Source: a gamma proteobacterium symbiont of Ctena orbiculata
GTDB lineage: Bacteria; Pseudomonadota; Gammaproteobacteria; Chromatiales; Chromatiaceae
Assembly (NCBI GenBank): GCA_003058525.1
Contig: QBVD01000048.1
Location: forward strand, 1-64,000
Direction: 5' to 3'
Length of the DNA: 64,000 nt
The position numbers were made by a program, and so were the translations under genes. This document shows positions 29,483 to 39,433 of this stretch, piece by piece (the stretch's first letter is position 1; every line of letters begins with the position of its first letter). Below the pieces are notes generated by a model. It saw nothing but the letters and a program-made list of their open reading frames with translations, ran no database searches and was not told where the DNA came from.

Positions 29483-30568
29483 ATGCAATACGCATTGCAA
29501 CATACACAACTGGCACTGTTGACCCGTAAGATAAAGACTTGGGCCCATTCCCTGGGATTGAGCGCCATCGGTATCACGGACACGGACCTGACCGATGCGG
29601 AAGCCAAGTTCGAGGCGTGGCTTGCAAAAGGTTTTCACGGGGACATGGGCTATATGGAAAAACATGGCACCAAGCGCAGCCGTCCAACGGAACTGGAACC
29701 AGGCACCACCAGGATCATATCAGCCAGATTAAACTATCTACCTGAATCCGTGACCCAGTCCGAACGAATCCTTGCAGATCCGGAGCGGGCATTTGTTGCG
29801 CGTTACGCCTTGGGACGCGACTACCACAAGCTGTTACGCAAGCGATTGCAGAAACTGGTGGAATTGATCCGCACCGAGGTGGATAACGCCAACTGCAGGG
29901 TATATGTCGATTCGGCACCGGTATTGGAAAAACCCCTGGCGCAAAAAGCGGGTCTGGGCTGGATCGGCAAGCATACCAACCTGATCGCCAGAAACGCCGG
30001 TTCCTGGTTCTTTCTGGGAGAGATCTATACCGACATACCATTACTCTGCGACTCGCCGGCTCAAGATCATTGCGGTGACTGTTCGGCCTGTATAGAGTGT
30101 TGTCCCACACAGGCTATCGTAGCGCCCTATCAACTGGATGCCAGACGTTGTATCTCCTATCTGACCATCGAACTCCATGGTTCGATACCCGAGCATCTCA
30201 GACGAGACATGGGCAACAGAATATTTGGCTGTGACGACTGTATGCAGGTCTGCCCATGGAACCGTTTCGCACAACTTACCCGTGAGATCGATTTCCTCCC
30301 CCGCGCCTCCCTCGACAGCGCCACCCTTGTCGTACTCTTCAATTGGGACGAGGCCACTTTCCTGCAGCGTACCGAAGGATCTGCTATCCGGCGCTTAGGC
30401 CATACCCACTGGTTAAGAAATATCGCCGTTGCCCTGGGCAACGCCCCCACAAATACAGGGGTTGTGACTGCCCTGCAAGAGCGCCTCGAAGACAGCTCGC
30501 CACTGGTACGTGAACACATTGTATGGGCCTTGCAACAACATCGAAAAAGCAATCCGGGTTATCAATGA
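29483..30568 (+). CDS. queG: Epoxyqueuosine reductase QueG
   Basis: 361 residues. A cobalamin-dependent iron-sulfur enzyme making queuosine at tRNA wobble G34 from epoxyqueuosine. Two ferredoxin-like 4Fe-4S motifs are clear: CGDCSACIECCPTQAI (about 196-211) and GCDDCMQVCPWNRF (about 250-263). The C-terminus carries HEAT-like repeats. Residue runs such as YVDSAPVLEKPLAQKAGLGW are family-specific. It diverges from nnr and converges on orn with 15 bp between stops. Confidence 0.96.
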   Translation: MQYALQHTQLALLTRKIKTWAHSLGLSAIGITDTDLTDAEAKFEAWLAKGFHGDMGYMEKHGTKRSRPTELEPGTTRIISARLNYLPESVTQSERILADPERAFVARYALGRDYHKLLRKRLQKLVELIRTEVDNANCRVYVDSAPVLEKPLAQKAGLGWIGKHTNLIARNAGSWFFLGEIYTDIPLLCDSPAQDHCGDCSACIECCPTQAIVAPYQLDARRCISYLTIELHGSIPEHLRRDMGNRIFGCDDCMQVCPWNRFAQLTREIDFLPRASLDSATLVVLFNWDEATFLQRTEGSAIRRLGHTHWLRNIAVALGNAPTNTGVVTALQERLEDSSPLVREHIVWALQQHRKSNPGYQ

Positions 30569-30583
30569 AATAGATCGCAGATG

Positions 30584-31132
30584 TCAGGGCAGACGCAGGA
30601 AATGGTCCCGGTAGTAGCACAATTCATTGATGGAATCCTTGATGTCATCCAATGCGAGATGTTTTCCCGCTTTCGACAATCCCTCGCTCAGTGACGGCGC
30701 CCATCTATTCATCAGCTCCTTCAGGGTACTGACGTCCAGATTCCGGTAGTGAAAAAAGGCCTCAAGCTTCGGCATCGTCCGTGCCAGGAAACGCCGATCC
30801 TGACAGATGCTGTTGCCACACATGGGCGAGGCGCCACTGGGCAGGTAATACTGCAAAAATTGCAGGGTTTCAGCCTCTGCCCGCGCCTCATCATAGTCAC
30901 TCTTCTGGACACGCTCAATCAGCCCGGAGGCACCATGTTGACGTTGATTCCACTCATCCATCGCATCCAGCCTTCGTTGTGACTGGTGTATTGCGATCAT
31001 GGGCCCCTCAGCCAGGATGTTTAGTCGTGCATCGGTGACAATCGTCGCGATCTCGATAATCTCATCATTCTGGGGATCGAGACCAGTCATTTCCAAATCA
31101 ATCCATATCAGGTTGGAGGCATCAACAGGCAT
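30584..31132 (-). CDS. orn: Oligoribonuclease Orn
   Basis: A 182-residue DEDDh 3'-to-5' exonuclease. Motifs are [11 protein letters not shown] with two catalytic acids, the [12 protein letters not shown] region and [12 protein letters not shown] with His and the last Asp. It degrades 2-5 nt RNAs and pGpG, the product of c-di-GMP breakdown, so it finishes c-di-GMP turnover in a genome with several GGDEF genes. Length is standard (E. coli 181). Confidence 0.97.
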   Translation of the reverse strand: MPVDASNLIWIDLEMTGLDPQNDEIIEIATIVTDARLNILAEGPMIAIHQSQRRLDAMDEWNQRQHGASGLIERVQKSDYDEARAEAETLQFLQYYLPSGASPMCGNSICQDRRFLARTMPKLEAFFHYRNLDVSTLKELMNRWAPSLSEGLSKAGKHLALDDIKDSINELCYYRDHFLRLP

Positions 31133-31284
31133 CTTGTTATCCTTATTTCACTATCAGCCGCCAGATTCTAGCAGGAAGCTGCCACTCTCTGTATTCTAGG
31201 CCCTGAAAAACTGTGAGCATTTTTCAACTGAAATGATCTAATAGAACATTCGTACACCTCCGACTGAGTTAACAATCTGGACTG

Positions 31285-32523
31285 ATGCCGATATTTACCC
31301 AACTATTCCTCACATTTCTCGCGATTGGCACCTTGCTTCAGCTCTGGTTGCTGTTACGGCACCTTGGGCACGTCTCTCGACATCGTAGCCAGGTACCCGG
31401 GGAATTCAGTGATAGAGTGACACTCAACGAGCATCAGAAGGCAGCGGACTACACCCTGGCCAAAGGTCGCCTTACGATCCTTGAAGCCGTAGTGGGTGTG
31501 GCACTGCTGCTCATATGGACCCTGGGGGGAGGACTCGATCTACTCGATCACATGTGGCGCGACCTTGCCTGGGAGGAGATCACCATCGGCATGCTTTTCA
31601 TCTTCTCCTTCTTCCTCATCAACAGCCTGCTGGAAATGCCTTTCGACCTTTATCGGACATTCCGCCTAGAAACTGCCTTCGGTTTCAACCGCACCACCCC
31701 GCAGCAATATCTCAAGGACCGGCTGCTCGGCCTCATGCTCTCCATCCTGCTGGGAGGTCCCCTGCTCTGGATCGTCCTGCAACTCATGCAAGGTGCCGGT
31801 CAATACTGGTGGCTTGCCGCATGGATCGTCTGGATGGGCTTCACGCTGACCTTAAGCTGGGCTTACCCAAAGTTTATCGCCCCGTTGTTCAATCGATTTA
31901 CCCCATTGGATGATGGCGATATGCGGAACCGTATCCAGTCCCTATTGCAGCGATGCGGATTTACCAGCGACGGCATCTTTGTCATGGACGGCTCAAAACG
32001 TTCTAATCACGGTAATGCCTATTTCACCGGTTTCGGTAAAAGCAAGCGCATCGTCTTTTTCGACACCCTGCTGGATGCATTGACGATTGATGAGATGGAA
32101 GCGGTCCTGGCCCACGAGCTTGGCCATTTCCGCTACAAACATATCCTGAAACAGATATTGCTGATGGGTCTCCTCTCTCTGCTCGGATTGGCCCTGCTGG
32201 GCTGGCTCTCTCAACAGCCATGGTTCTATAACGGCCTGGGGATCAGCCAACCCTCCAATGCAGCCGCCCTGCTGCTGTTTATGCTGGCGATTCCGGTTTT
32301 CACCGTCTTTTTTACGCCCCTGGGGAGTTACCTGTCCCGTCGTTACGAGTTTCAGGCCGACAACTATGCCGTCAGGCAGACGAATGGAGAGTTTCTTGTG
32401 CAGGCATTGGTCAAACTCTACCAGGACAACGCGAGCACCTTGACACCGGATCCGCTCTATTCACTGTTTCATGACAGCCACCCACCGGCACCCGTGCGTA
32501 TTGCCAATATCCGGAATCGATAG
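31285..32523 (+). CDS. M48 family membrane zinc endopeptidase (Ste24-like)
   Basis: 412 residues with about six to seven membrane segments and an N-terminal M48 pro-domain (about 1-200). The zinc site HELGH lies in VLAHELGHFRYKH at about 275, with the third ligand probably Glu in RRYEFQADNYAV. Bacterial Ste24-like proteases act in membrane protein quality control; the natural substrate is unknown. It lies 130 bp upstream of a small cytochrome and rsgA on the same strand. Confidence 0.93.
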   Translation: MPIFTQLFLTFLAIGTLLQLWLLLRHLGHVSRHRSQVPGEFSDRVTLNEHQKAADYTLAKGRLTILEAVVGVALLLIWTLGGGLDLLDHMWRDLAWEEITIGMLFIFSFFLINSLLEMPFDLYRTFRLETAFGFNRTTPQQYLKDRLLGLMLSILLGGPLLWIVLQLMQGAGQYWWLAAWIVWMGFTLTLSWAYPKFIAPLFNRFTPLDDGDMRNRIQSLLQRCGFTSDGIFVMDGSKRSNHGNAYFTGFGKSKRIVFFDTLLDALTIDEMEAVLAHELGHFRYKHILKQILLMGLLSLLGLALLGWLSQQPWFYNGLGISQPSNAAALLLFMLAIPVFTVFFTPLGSYLSRRYEFQADNYAVRQTNGEFLVQALVKLYQDNASTLTPDPLYSLFHDSHPPAPVRIANIRNR

Positions 32524-32655
32524 ACCTGTATTTATATCTATGTCAGCCATATTTTCCCACTCCCCCATACAGATTGCGAGCGCCGATGACTGGAAGAGAG
32601 GCGAATACCAGTCGTTTGCGGAACAACAGAAACCACTGGTCAATGGAGATAGCAA

Positions 32656-32940
32656 ATGATCAAAACCGTGATACCCGCAATGATGCTGACACTCGCATCA
32701 ACAACCTCACAGGGGGCCGACCCCGCAATAGGAAAGCAGTTAACCGAAGAGCACTGCATCAGGTGTCACGGCAGTGAAGTCTATAGGCGGGAAAACCGGC
32801 GTGTTACCTCCCTGCCGGGGCTACACAAACAGGTACGCTTTTGTGAACAGAATCTTGGACTGACCTGGTTTGATGATCAGATCGATAGTACCGCGACATA
32901 CCTCAATTTGGAGTTCTACAAGTTCGGCATCAAACCCTGA
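32656..32940 (+). CDS. Small periplasmic c-type cytochrome
   Basis: 94 residues: signal peptide (cut near SQGA-D), then one heme-binding CIRCH at residues 34-38. The rest ([20 protein letters not shown]) matches a small cytochrome family seen in sulfur bacteria and relatives. No Met is present after the heme motif, so the axial ligand is not the usual Met. A single additional Cys (FCEQ) is notable. It probably carries electrons in the periplasm; partner unknown. It lies 8 bp before rsgA. Confidence 0.85.
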   Translation: MIKTVIPAMMLTLASTTSQGADPAIGKQLTEEHCIRCHGSEVYRRENRRVTSLPGLHKQVRFCEQNLGLTWFDDQIDSTATYLNLEFYKFGIKP

Positions 32941-32948
32941 GGCATTCG

Positions 32949-33950
32949 ATGGCCAAACGTCGCCTGACCAAACAACAGAAAACACGCATTCAGGCCATAC
33001 AGGAGAAACGTCGCAAACGACTCGATTCAAAGGCCAGGCAATCACTTTCAGAGGCTGGGGACAACCCGGCTCTGGAGGGACGCGTTATCATCCGCCACGG
33101 TGCAACCCTGGGTGTCATGGACGCACAGGGCAAGCTGTTTCGCTGTCAGACACGACAACATATCGGCCACCCGGTCTGTGGTGATTGGGTCATTTGGCAA
33201 CAGGTGGATGAAACCACTGGTGTGGTGACAGCGCTGCAACCTCGAAGCAGTGTCCTCAGCCGCCCCGACTACAGCGGCAGACACAAACCATTGGCGGCCA
33301 ATATCACCCAACTGGTGATAGTGCTTGCACCCAAGCCGGAACCCAGTGGCTACCTTCTGGACCAGTATCTGGTGACTGCCGAAACCATAGGTATCCCACC
33401 CTTGATCGCTATCAACAAGATCGACCTGCTGGGGGGGGGACTGGAACATGAATTCATGCGGCGCTTTGAACCATATAGGTCGATCGGATATACGGTTATC
33501 GGGGTAAGCGCCAAACGTGAACATGGATTGGATCTTCTGATCGATAATCTGAAGGATGAGACAAGTATCATGCTGGGACAGTCAGGTGTGGGTAAGTCAT
33601 CGCTGGTCAATGCACTGCTGCCATCGATGAAGGTGGAAACAGGACGTCTCTCCAATACGACCGGCCTGGGTAGACATACCACCTCGGCGGCAACCTGTTA
33701 TACCCTTCCCCAGGGTGGCGAACTGATCGATTCACCGGGTGTACGCAGCTTTCGCCTTACCGATCTTTCCCGGCAGGAACTGGAACAGGGGTTTATCGAA
33801 TTCCGGCCGTTTCTCGGTCATTGCCGGTTTCATAATTGCAGTCACGACCATGAACCGGGTTGTGCCATTCAGGCGGCCATGGAGAGTGCCGAGATTACAC
33901 CCCATCGCTTGGATAACTTCCTCAGGTTAAGCCAGGTAGCAGACCATTGA
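32949..33950 (+). CDS. rsgA: Small ribosomal subunit biogenesis GTPase RsgA
   Basis: 333 residues: N-terminal OB fold (about 35-105), a circularly permuted GTPase with G4 NKIDLL before G1 GQSGVGKSSLVNALL and G3 DSPGVRSF, and a C-terminal zinc-binding segment CRFHNCSHDHEPGC. It assists late 30S maturation. The basic N-terminus (AKRRLTKQQKTRIQAIQEKR) is usual. In E. coli rsgA lies beside orn too, so the arrangement is conserved. Confidence 0.97.
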   Translation: MAKRRLTKQQKTRIQAIQEKRRKRLDSKARQSLSEAGDNPALEGRVIIRHGATLGVMDAQGKLFRCQTRQHIGHPVCGDWVIWQQVDETTGVVTALQPRSSVLSRPDYSGRHKPLAANITQLVIVLAPKPEPSGYLLDQYLVTAETIGIPPLIAINKIDLLGGGLEHEFMRRFEPYRSIGYTVIGVSAKREHGLDLLIDNLKDETSIMLGQSGVGKSSLVNALLPSMKVETGRLSNTTGLGRHTTSAATCYTLPQGGELIDSPGVRSFRLTDLSRQELEQGFIEFRPFLGHCRFHNCSHDHEPGCAIQAAMESAEITPHRLDNFLRLSQVADH

Positions 33951-33993
33951 ACGATTAGAACACCGACCCTCTTTCTGAATGGTTGGAAGGTCT

Positions 33994-35352
33994 TCATCCT
34001 CCGGGGAGATAAACCTGCACAGCCGCGCCACCCAGCTGTTCGGCCACACCTATTTCGATCCGCCCCCCATACGCGGCAACAATATCGGCAGCGACCGAGA
34101 GTCCGATTCCCTGGCCGGGCAGCTGCTGGTCGGCACGATGTCCTCGCTGTAATACCGATTCCACCTGATCTTCAGGTATACCCTTTCCATTGTCCTCCAC
34201 GCTTAGATGGAGATCCTTCCCTGTTACTGCCCTGATCCGCACATGGCCATGACCGTATTTGCAGGCGTTTTCCATCAGGTTCCCCAGAAGCTCCATAAGA
34301 TCGCCCTCATCGCCGCGAAAAAGGACCCCCTCTGCAACATCAAGATCCCAGGTTATTCTCTGTTCCCGATAGACCTTTTCCAGGGAGCCCGCGATACGTT
34401 CCACTACCGGTTTGACGGACAGGTTTTGGGTCAGCACGCTGCTCCCTGAGGCTGCTGCCCGTTGCAGCTGATGGCTGACGATCTGGTTCATGCGCTCGAC
34501 CTGTTCGCGCAGCGTATTTTTAATTGCCTGCTGATTGTCACCCTCATTCTCAGCGACACCCTGCAAAACCGCCAGGGGTGTCTTGAGGCTATGGGCAAGG
34601 TCACCGAGACTGTCTCGATAACGCTGTTGACGGGCCTGGGCATGGCGAATCAGGGAATTGATATTCGAGGTCAGACGATTCAGCTCCTTCGGATAGACTC
34701 CCTTCAGTTGATCCTCGCGACCAGACTCAATCTCGGTCAGCGCCTGTGCCACTTCCCGCAACGGATGCAATCCCCAGCGCAACACCCAGCCCTGTACCAG
34801 CAACAGCAGCAGCGCAGCGCCGCCAAGCCAGAGAAAAAGGGTATCGCGGAATGCGGCAATCTGTTCCTGCAACGGTTTTAAGTCCTCTGCCACCGCCAGG
34901 ATATATTGCAGTTCACGCCCTTGGAAATCCTCCCAAACCACACCGAAGCTCAATCCCATGGTTGCGGCGCCGTCGAGCTTGAATCGTTCGAATTTCGACT
35001 CACCCGGCTGCATTTCTCGTACAAAGCCAAGCTTGTGTCCCACAGAAGAGGGTGATATCCATAGGTAGCTCTCCTGCTTGCCGCTGACCTGGGCATAAAG
35101 TCCCGATTCCGGTCGGTTGAAACGGGGATCGGTCAATAGCTGAGGCATCCTGAGTCGTCCCGCTTCATCCTCCTCTGCCGCCGCCAAAAGTGCATAGACA
35201 CTGCTGTAAAGGCGTGCCTGTAGCGCCTCTTCACTGGCCGAACGGAATGCCTTGTCGAGGGCCAGTCCCGTCAATCCAAGAAAGGCGCTCAATACCAGAC
35301 TGGCCGCCAACAACAGGCGTTGATGTATGGAGAAGGTACGAACTTGTCCCAT
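33994..35352 (-). CDS. PhoQ-like sensor histidine kinase
   Basis: 452 residues: membrane helix (about 12-32), periplasmic sensor (about 33-165), second helix (FLWLGGAALLLLLVQGWVL), HAMP linker, and a kinase core. The H-box LAHSLKTPLAVLQ is that of PhoQ; the N-box reads LMENACKYGHG, and the G boxes DNGKGIP and GQGIGLSVA. The periplasmic domain has acidic runs (AAEEDEAG), consistent with cation or peptide sensing, but this is inference. It follows its regulator by 40 bp on the same strand. Confidence 0.92.
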   Translation of the reverse strand: MGQVRTFSIHQRLLLAASLVLSAFLGLTGLALDKAFRSASEEALQARLYSSVYALLAAAEEDEAGRLRMPQLLTDPRFNRPESGLYAQVSGKQESYLWISPSSVGHKLGFVREMQPGESKFERFKLDGAATMGLSFGVVWEDFQGRELQYILAVAEDLKPLQEQIAAFRDTLFLWLGGAALLLLLVQGWVLRWGLHPLREVAQALTEIESGREDQLKGVYPKELNRLTSNINSLIRHAQARQQRYRDSLGDLAHSLKTPLAVLQGVAENEGDNQQAIKNTLREQVERMNQIVSHQLQRAAASGSSVLTQNLSVKPVVERIAGSLEKVYREQRITWDLDVAEGVLFRGDEGDLMELLGNLMENACKYGHGHVRIRAVTGKDLHLSVEDNGKGIPEDQVESVLQRGHRADQQLPGQGIGLSVAADIVAAYGGRIEIGVAEQLGGAAVQVYLPGG

Positions 35353-35392
35353 CCAGGCCGTTTTGCTCCCTTAGTGGTAACAGTGGAAAGGA

Positions 35393-36067
35393 TCAGCGTT
35401 CGAGGGCAAAACGGTAACCTCGACCACGGAGCGTTTCAATCGGTTTGTAGCGCTCATCCGGATCGAGCTTTTTTCGCAGGCGGCGTACGAACACCTCGAT
35501 GGTATTACTGTCACGATCCCAATCCTGGTCGTAGATATGCTCAGTAAGATCGGTCTTGGAGATTACCTTACCGGCATGCAGCATCATGTACTCGAGCACC
35601 TTGTATTCATAGGCTGTCAATTCCACCGGATCGCCATGCAGGGTGACCGACTGGGTACGGGTATCGAGTTCCACCGGGCCACCCGAAAGCACCGGTTGTG
35701 ACCAACCGCCAGTACGTCGCAACAGTGCATTAAGACGGGCCAGCAGTTCTTCCACGTGGAAAGGTTTGACCAGATAGTCATCGGCGCCCGCCTCCAGCCC
35801 CTCGACCTTGTCCTGCCAGTTGCCGCGGGCGGTCAGAATCAGAATCGGAAAGTGCTTGTCCAGCTTACGCAGCTCCCTGATCAACTCGATCCCTGACAAC
35901 TTCGGCAATCCGATATCGACGATACCCACGTCGATGCCATACTCCCTGCCGAGAAACAGTCCGGCGGCACCATCCTCGGCACTATCTACGGTATACCCCT
36001 GCTTGCGCAGTTTATCCGCCAATGGCTCGCGAATATCCGCTTCATCCTCTACTAATAGCACACGCAT
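35393..36067 (-). CDS. PhoP-like response regulator
   Basis: 224 residues: receiver with D51 phospho-acceptor in GIVDIGLPKLSG and Lys in YLVKPFHVEE, and an OmpR/PhoB winged helix (about 125-222). The segments LTARGNWQDKVEGLEAGADD and YDQDWDRDSNTIEVFVRRL are nearly diagnostic of PhoP. It is expected to control envelope or divalent-cation genes together with the downstream kinase. A PepSY gene lies 95 bp upstream on the same strand and may be in the operon. Confidence 0.93.
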   Translation of the reverse strand: MRVLLVEDEADIREPLADKLRKQGYTVDSAEDGAAGLFLGREYGIDVGIVDIGLPKLSGIELIRELRKLDKHFPILILTARGNWQDKVEGLEAGADDYLVKPFHVEELLARLNALLRRTGGWSQPVLSGGPVELDTRTQSVTLHGDPVELTAYEYKVLEYMMLHAGKVISKTDLTEHIYDQDWDRDSNTIEVFVRRLRKKLDPDERYKPIETLRGRGYRFALER

Positions 36068-36162
36068 CTGCAGATCCGATACCTGGACTTATCGTCAGGT
36101 CAGTTGAATATTGCTGAAAACGGCCTGTTCCGCGATTCATGATCAGTTGTTGAACGCACCAA

Positions 36163-36429
36163 TCAACGGCGACCTTTGTGGTGACGACGACCGCCTTCGG
36201 CATTGATCCGCAATCTACGCACCTTGCCGTCCTTGGTAAGGATACGGACGTTGTGAACCCGTTTGCCATCACGTTCCCGCGTCTCGGCGGAGATCACTCG
36301 ACCTCCCAGGCGCTGTTTGGCCTGCTCCACCGCTTGATCCAGGCTCATATCGCCTTTGGCATAGAGGCTGGATATCAGCAGCAGTGCGCACAACAGCATC
36401 TTGGATATAAATCGAGTTCTATTCGTCAT
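36163..36429 (-). CDS. PepSY-domain secreted protein
   Basis: 88 residues: signal peptide (MTNRTRFISKMLLCALLLIS) and one PepSY domain (about 28-78) with MSLDQAVEQAKQRLGGRVIS and HNVRILTKDGKVRRLRINAE. The tail is rich in His and Arg (GGRRHHKGRR). PepSY proteins next to PhoPQ-like pairs are common and are thought to modulate the kinase in the periplasm. The role is inferred from context. Confidence 0.87.
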   Translation of the reverse strand: MTNRTRFISKMLLCALLLISSLYAKGDMSLDQAVEQAKQRLGGRVISAETRERDGKRVHNVRILTKDGKVRRLRINAEGGRRHHKGRR

Positions 36430-36455
36430 CGTCTTGGATTTGTGTAGTGTTAGCT

Positions 36456-36989
36456 CTAATCATCACCCACTGGTCTGACAGTTACCGCAACCGGAATCCT
36501 TTTTCCGGGATGATTATTGGTACGGGTAGTGAATTCACGCCCCTTATACCGATATGTTACATCATAGCCGACCAATTGTTCCTCGTAGCGGGTGTGGTGT
36601 GTGACTTCACAACGGCGTTCCACCGATGTGGTGTGGTGCCCGCCCCGGTGCTGCTGACTGAGATCGTGACCGATGGCACCACCGAGCAGAGTGCCCGCCA
36701 GGGTGGCGGCATCTCTGCCTCGACCACGGCCTCGACTGATCTTGTTCGCTACCACGCCACCGATAATACCGCCCAATACCGTGCCGGTGTAACGGCGTCC
36801 ATCCGGATGATAGCGGTCGACCTCTTGATCCCAACACTCTCTCTCGGGATACGAAACCTCTACATTACGGTAGATCGGCTCAACATCGATAACCTTGGCG
36901 CTATCGTGAAAGTAGTCGCGCTGACCGGCAGCGGCTGTCATCGATGCAATCATGAGTGCTGTACCAATTGTCAATGCCTCTGTTTTCAT
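36456..36989 (-). CDS. Glycine-zipper 2TM envelope protein
   Basis: 177 residues with an N-terminal signal (MKTEALTIGTALMIASMTAA, cut near AAG-Q) but no lipobox. The central TGTVLGGIIGGVVANKI and AGTLLGGAIGHDL pieces form a Gly zipper of the type in 17-kDa antigen and SlyB relatives. The C-terminal part (CEVTHHTRYEEQLVGYDVTY) is typical of these periplasmic or outer-membrane proteins. It precedes the PepSY-phoPQ set by 26 bp on the same strand; SlyB-like genes are part of the PhoP regulon in enterics. Confidence 0.85.
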   Translation of the reverse strand: MKTEALTIGTALMIASMTAAAGQRDYFHDSAKVIDVEPIYRNVEVSYPERECWDQEVDRYHPDGRRYTGTVLGGIIGGVVANKISRGRGRGRDAATLAGTLLGGAIGHDLSQQHRGGHHTTSVERRCEVTHHTRYEEQLVGYDVTYRYKGREFTTRTNNHPGKRIPVAVTVRPVGDD

Positions 36990-37169
36990 CTCTTCTCTCC
37001 TGCTCTCTAAGCTTTAATCCTGACTTGTGAGTCACTCTCTCGATATGGTTAAAGCTTACGAGGTTGAAACTGAACCACGCCTGAACCGGAAGAGAAGAAG
37101 ATATCTCCATGTTTTTCAACAGATTAAATACGCCTGAAATTGTTTCTGTGGAGAGCGTTCGTGTGCCGC

Positions 37170-37760
37170 TCAGCGATCTCTGCACCACACCAGAATTCGG
37201 TTATTCACAGGCATCTCCACATCCTCGGAGAAGATCAGATGATTTGCAGCGGCGAGTTCATCGAGCATTTCGAAATCCCGAATACCACTCAAGGGATCCC
37301 TTGATTTCAGCCACTGATCAAACCTTTGATTGCTTTCGCTGGTATACCCTCCCTGATAATTGAATGGGCCATAGAGTGCAAAACAGCCTCCTCGTTTCAG
37401 TACCTGCCCGACTCCCTGAAACATCAGTTCGACTTCAGGCCATGACATGATGTGGGTGGTATTGGCACTGAAGATCGCATCATACTCCCCGGCAGGCCAT
37501 GCACGACTCACATCCAGCCCGAGCGGATTGCGAACATTGGGTAGAGCGGCCTCCCGCAACCAGGCATGGATCCCCGGGTGATTCTCCTCCATGTCACTGG
37601 TCTGCCAGGTTAGGTGGGGCATGGCGGCGGCGAAGTGGACCGCATGCTGACCGGTACCGCTGCCGATCTCAAGGACGGTCTGAACATCACGGAACAGGCG
37701 TAGAAGCACTTCCAGGATGGGCGCTTTGTTCTCATCACAGGCTTCTGAGTAGGGTTTCAT
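37170..37760 (-). CDS. DUF938 family SAM-dependent methyltransferase
   Basis: 196 residues. The SAM-binding motif VLEIGSGTGQHAVHFA is clear, and the family marks are SEACDENKAPI at the start, TWQTSDMEENHPGI, SANTTHIMSW and the YGPFNYQGGYTSESNQRFD region. The substrate is unknown. It lies 12 bp after hemF on the same strand, with a palindromic repeat covering the hemF stop and part of the gap. Confidence 0.9.
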   Translation of the reverse strand: MKPYSEACDENKAPILEVLLRLFRDVQTVLEIGSGTGQHAVHFAAAMPHLTWQTSDMEENHPGIHAWLREAALPNVRNPLGLDVSRAWPAGEYDAIFSANTTHIMSWPEVELMFQGVGQVLKRGGCFALYGPFNYQGGYTSESNQRFDQWLKSRDPLSGIRDFEMLDELAAANHLIFSEDVEMPVNNRILVWCRDR

Positions 37761-37772
37761 GGTGTGGTTACA

Positions 37773-38762
<990 letters not shown>

Positions 38763-38874
38763 TCATTGGTTCCAGTTTAATTGAAACTCAGTAGTCATTG
38801 CCGGTCTGAAAAAGATGACTACCGGGTACCGAAGGTTAAACTAACATGCCTGTTTTCAGCACGGCCAGTCCTAT

Positions 38875-39105
38875 TAGGGCCTGTTAACACTAATCCAATG
38901 CACCCTGTTGTGCCTGAAAAAGCGCCAATCAAGGCGCACCCCAAGGGCACTTCCTTCGGGGCGCAACCCGAAGGGCTGGGGCTGTTTTCGCCCCCAGCGG
39001 CGTTATCATTCGCTCATGTAGAATAACTACACCACGCTCATGCTGCCTTGCTGGGCACGAAAACAGCCCCAGCAGGGCGTATTGGATTAGTGTTAACAGG
39101 CCCTA
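38875..39105. mobile_element. 231-bp MITE-like element with 25-bp perfect terminal inverted repeats
   Basis: The 25 bp at 38875-38899, starting TAGGGCCTGTTAACA, are an exact inverted copy of 39081-39105. Inside is a second inverted pair built on TGGGGCTGTTTTCG (near 38977) and its complement (near 39059-39072), so the element could form a long nested hairpin. It has no coding capacity, and no clear target duplication was found. It lies between hemF and a TPR gene. Degenerate single ends occur elsewhere in the window. Confidence 0.7.
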
Positions 39106-39126
39106 GTAAGCTCATTTTACAGATTC

Positions 39127-39432
39127 TTATTCGAGCCGCTTCAAAAAGACACCCATCTCTTTAGCTGCCTGGACATCCCCGCGGGCCTCAGCTACGGCAA
39201 TCCCCTTCCGATAGGCCTTCCTTGCCTCTTCCTCCCTGTTCAATGCGGCCAGTGCCTTACCATACAATTTCCAACTTGCTGAATGGTTTGGGTCTTGTTT
39301 CAGCGCCTCGGCCAGATGCCTTACGGCCATATCCGCGTCCTTTTCCTTCAAACAGAGCGAACCCAATGTATAGCGTAACAGGGCGTTGTCATTCCCCTGT
39401 TCGAGCATCTTCTCCAGGTTTTCTCGTTGCAT
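39127..39432 (-). CDS. Tetratricopeptide-repeat protein (101 aa)
   Basis: Two to three TPR units, for example ALLRYTLGSLCLKEKDADMA, VRHLAEALKQDPNHSASWKL and YGKALAALNREEEARKAYRK. It has no signal peptide, so it is cytoplasmic and likely a protein-contact adaptor. It follows the persulfide dioxygenase gene by one base on the same strand, so they are co-transcribed. Function is unknown. Confidence 0.85.
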   Translation of the reverse strand: MQRENLEKMLEQGNDNALLRYTLGSLCLKEKDADMAVRHLAEALKQDPNHSASWKLYGKALAALNREEEARKAYRKGIAVAEARGDVQAAKEMGVFLKRLE

Positions 39433-39433
39433 A

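Noticed and set aside
38781-39026. An 81-codon frame running into the 231-bp element.
   Set aside because: It is formed by MITE sequence; composition is not protein-like and there is no ribosome site.
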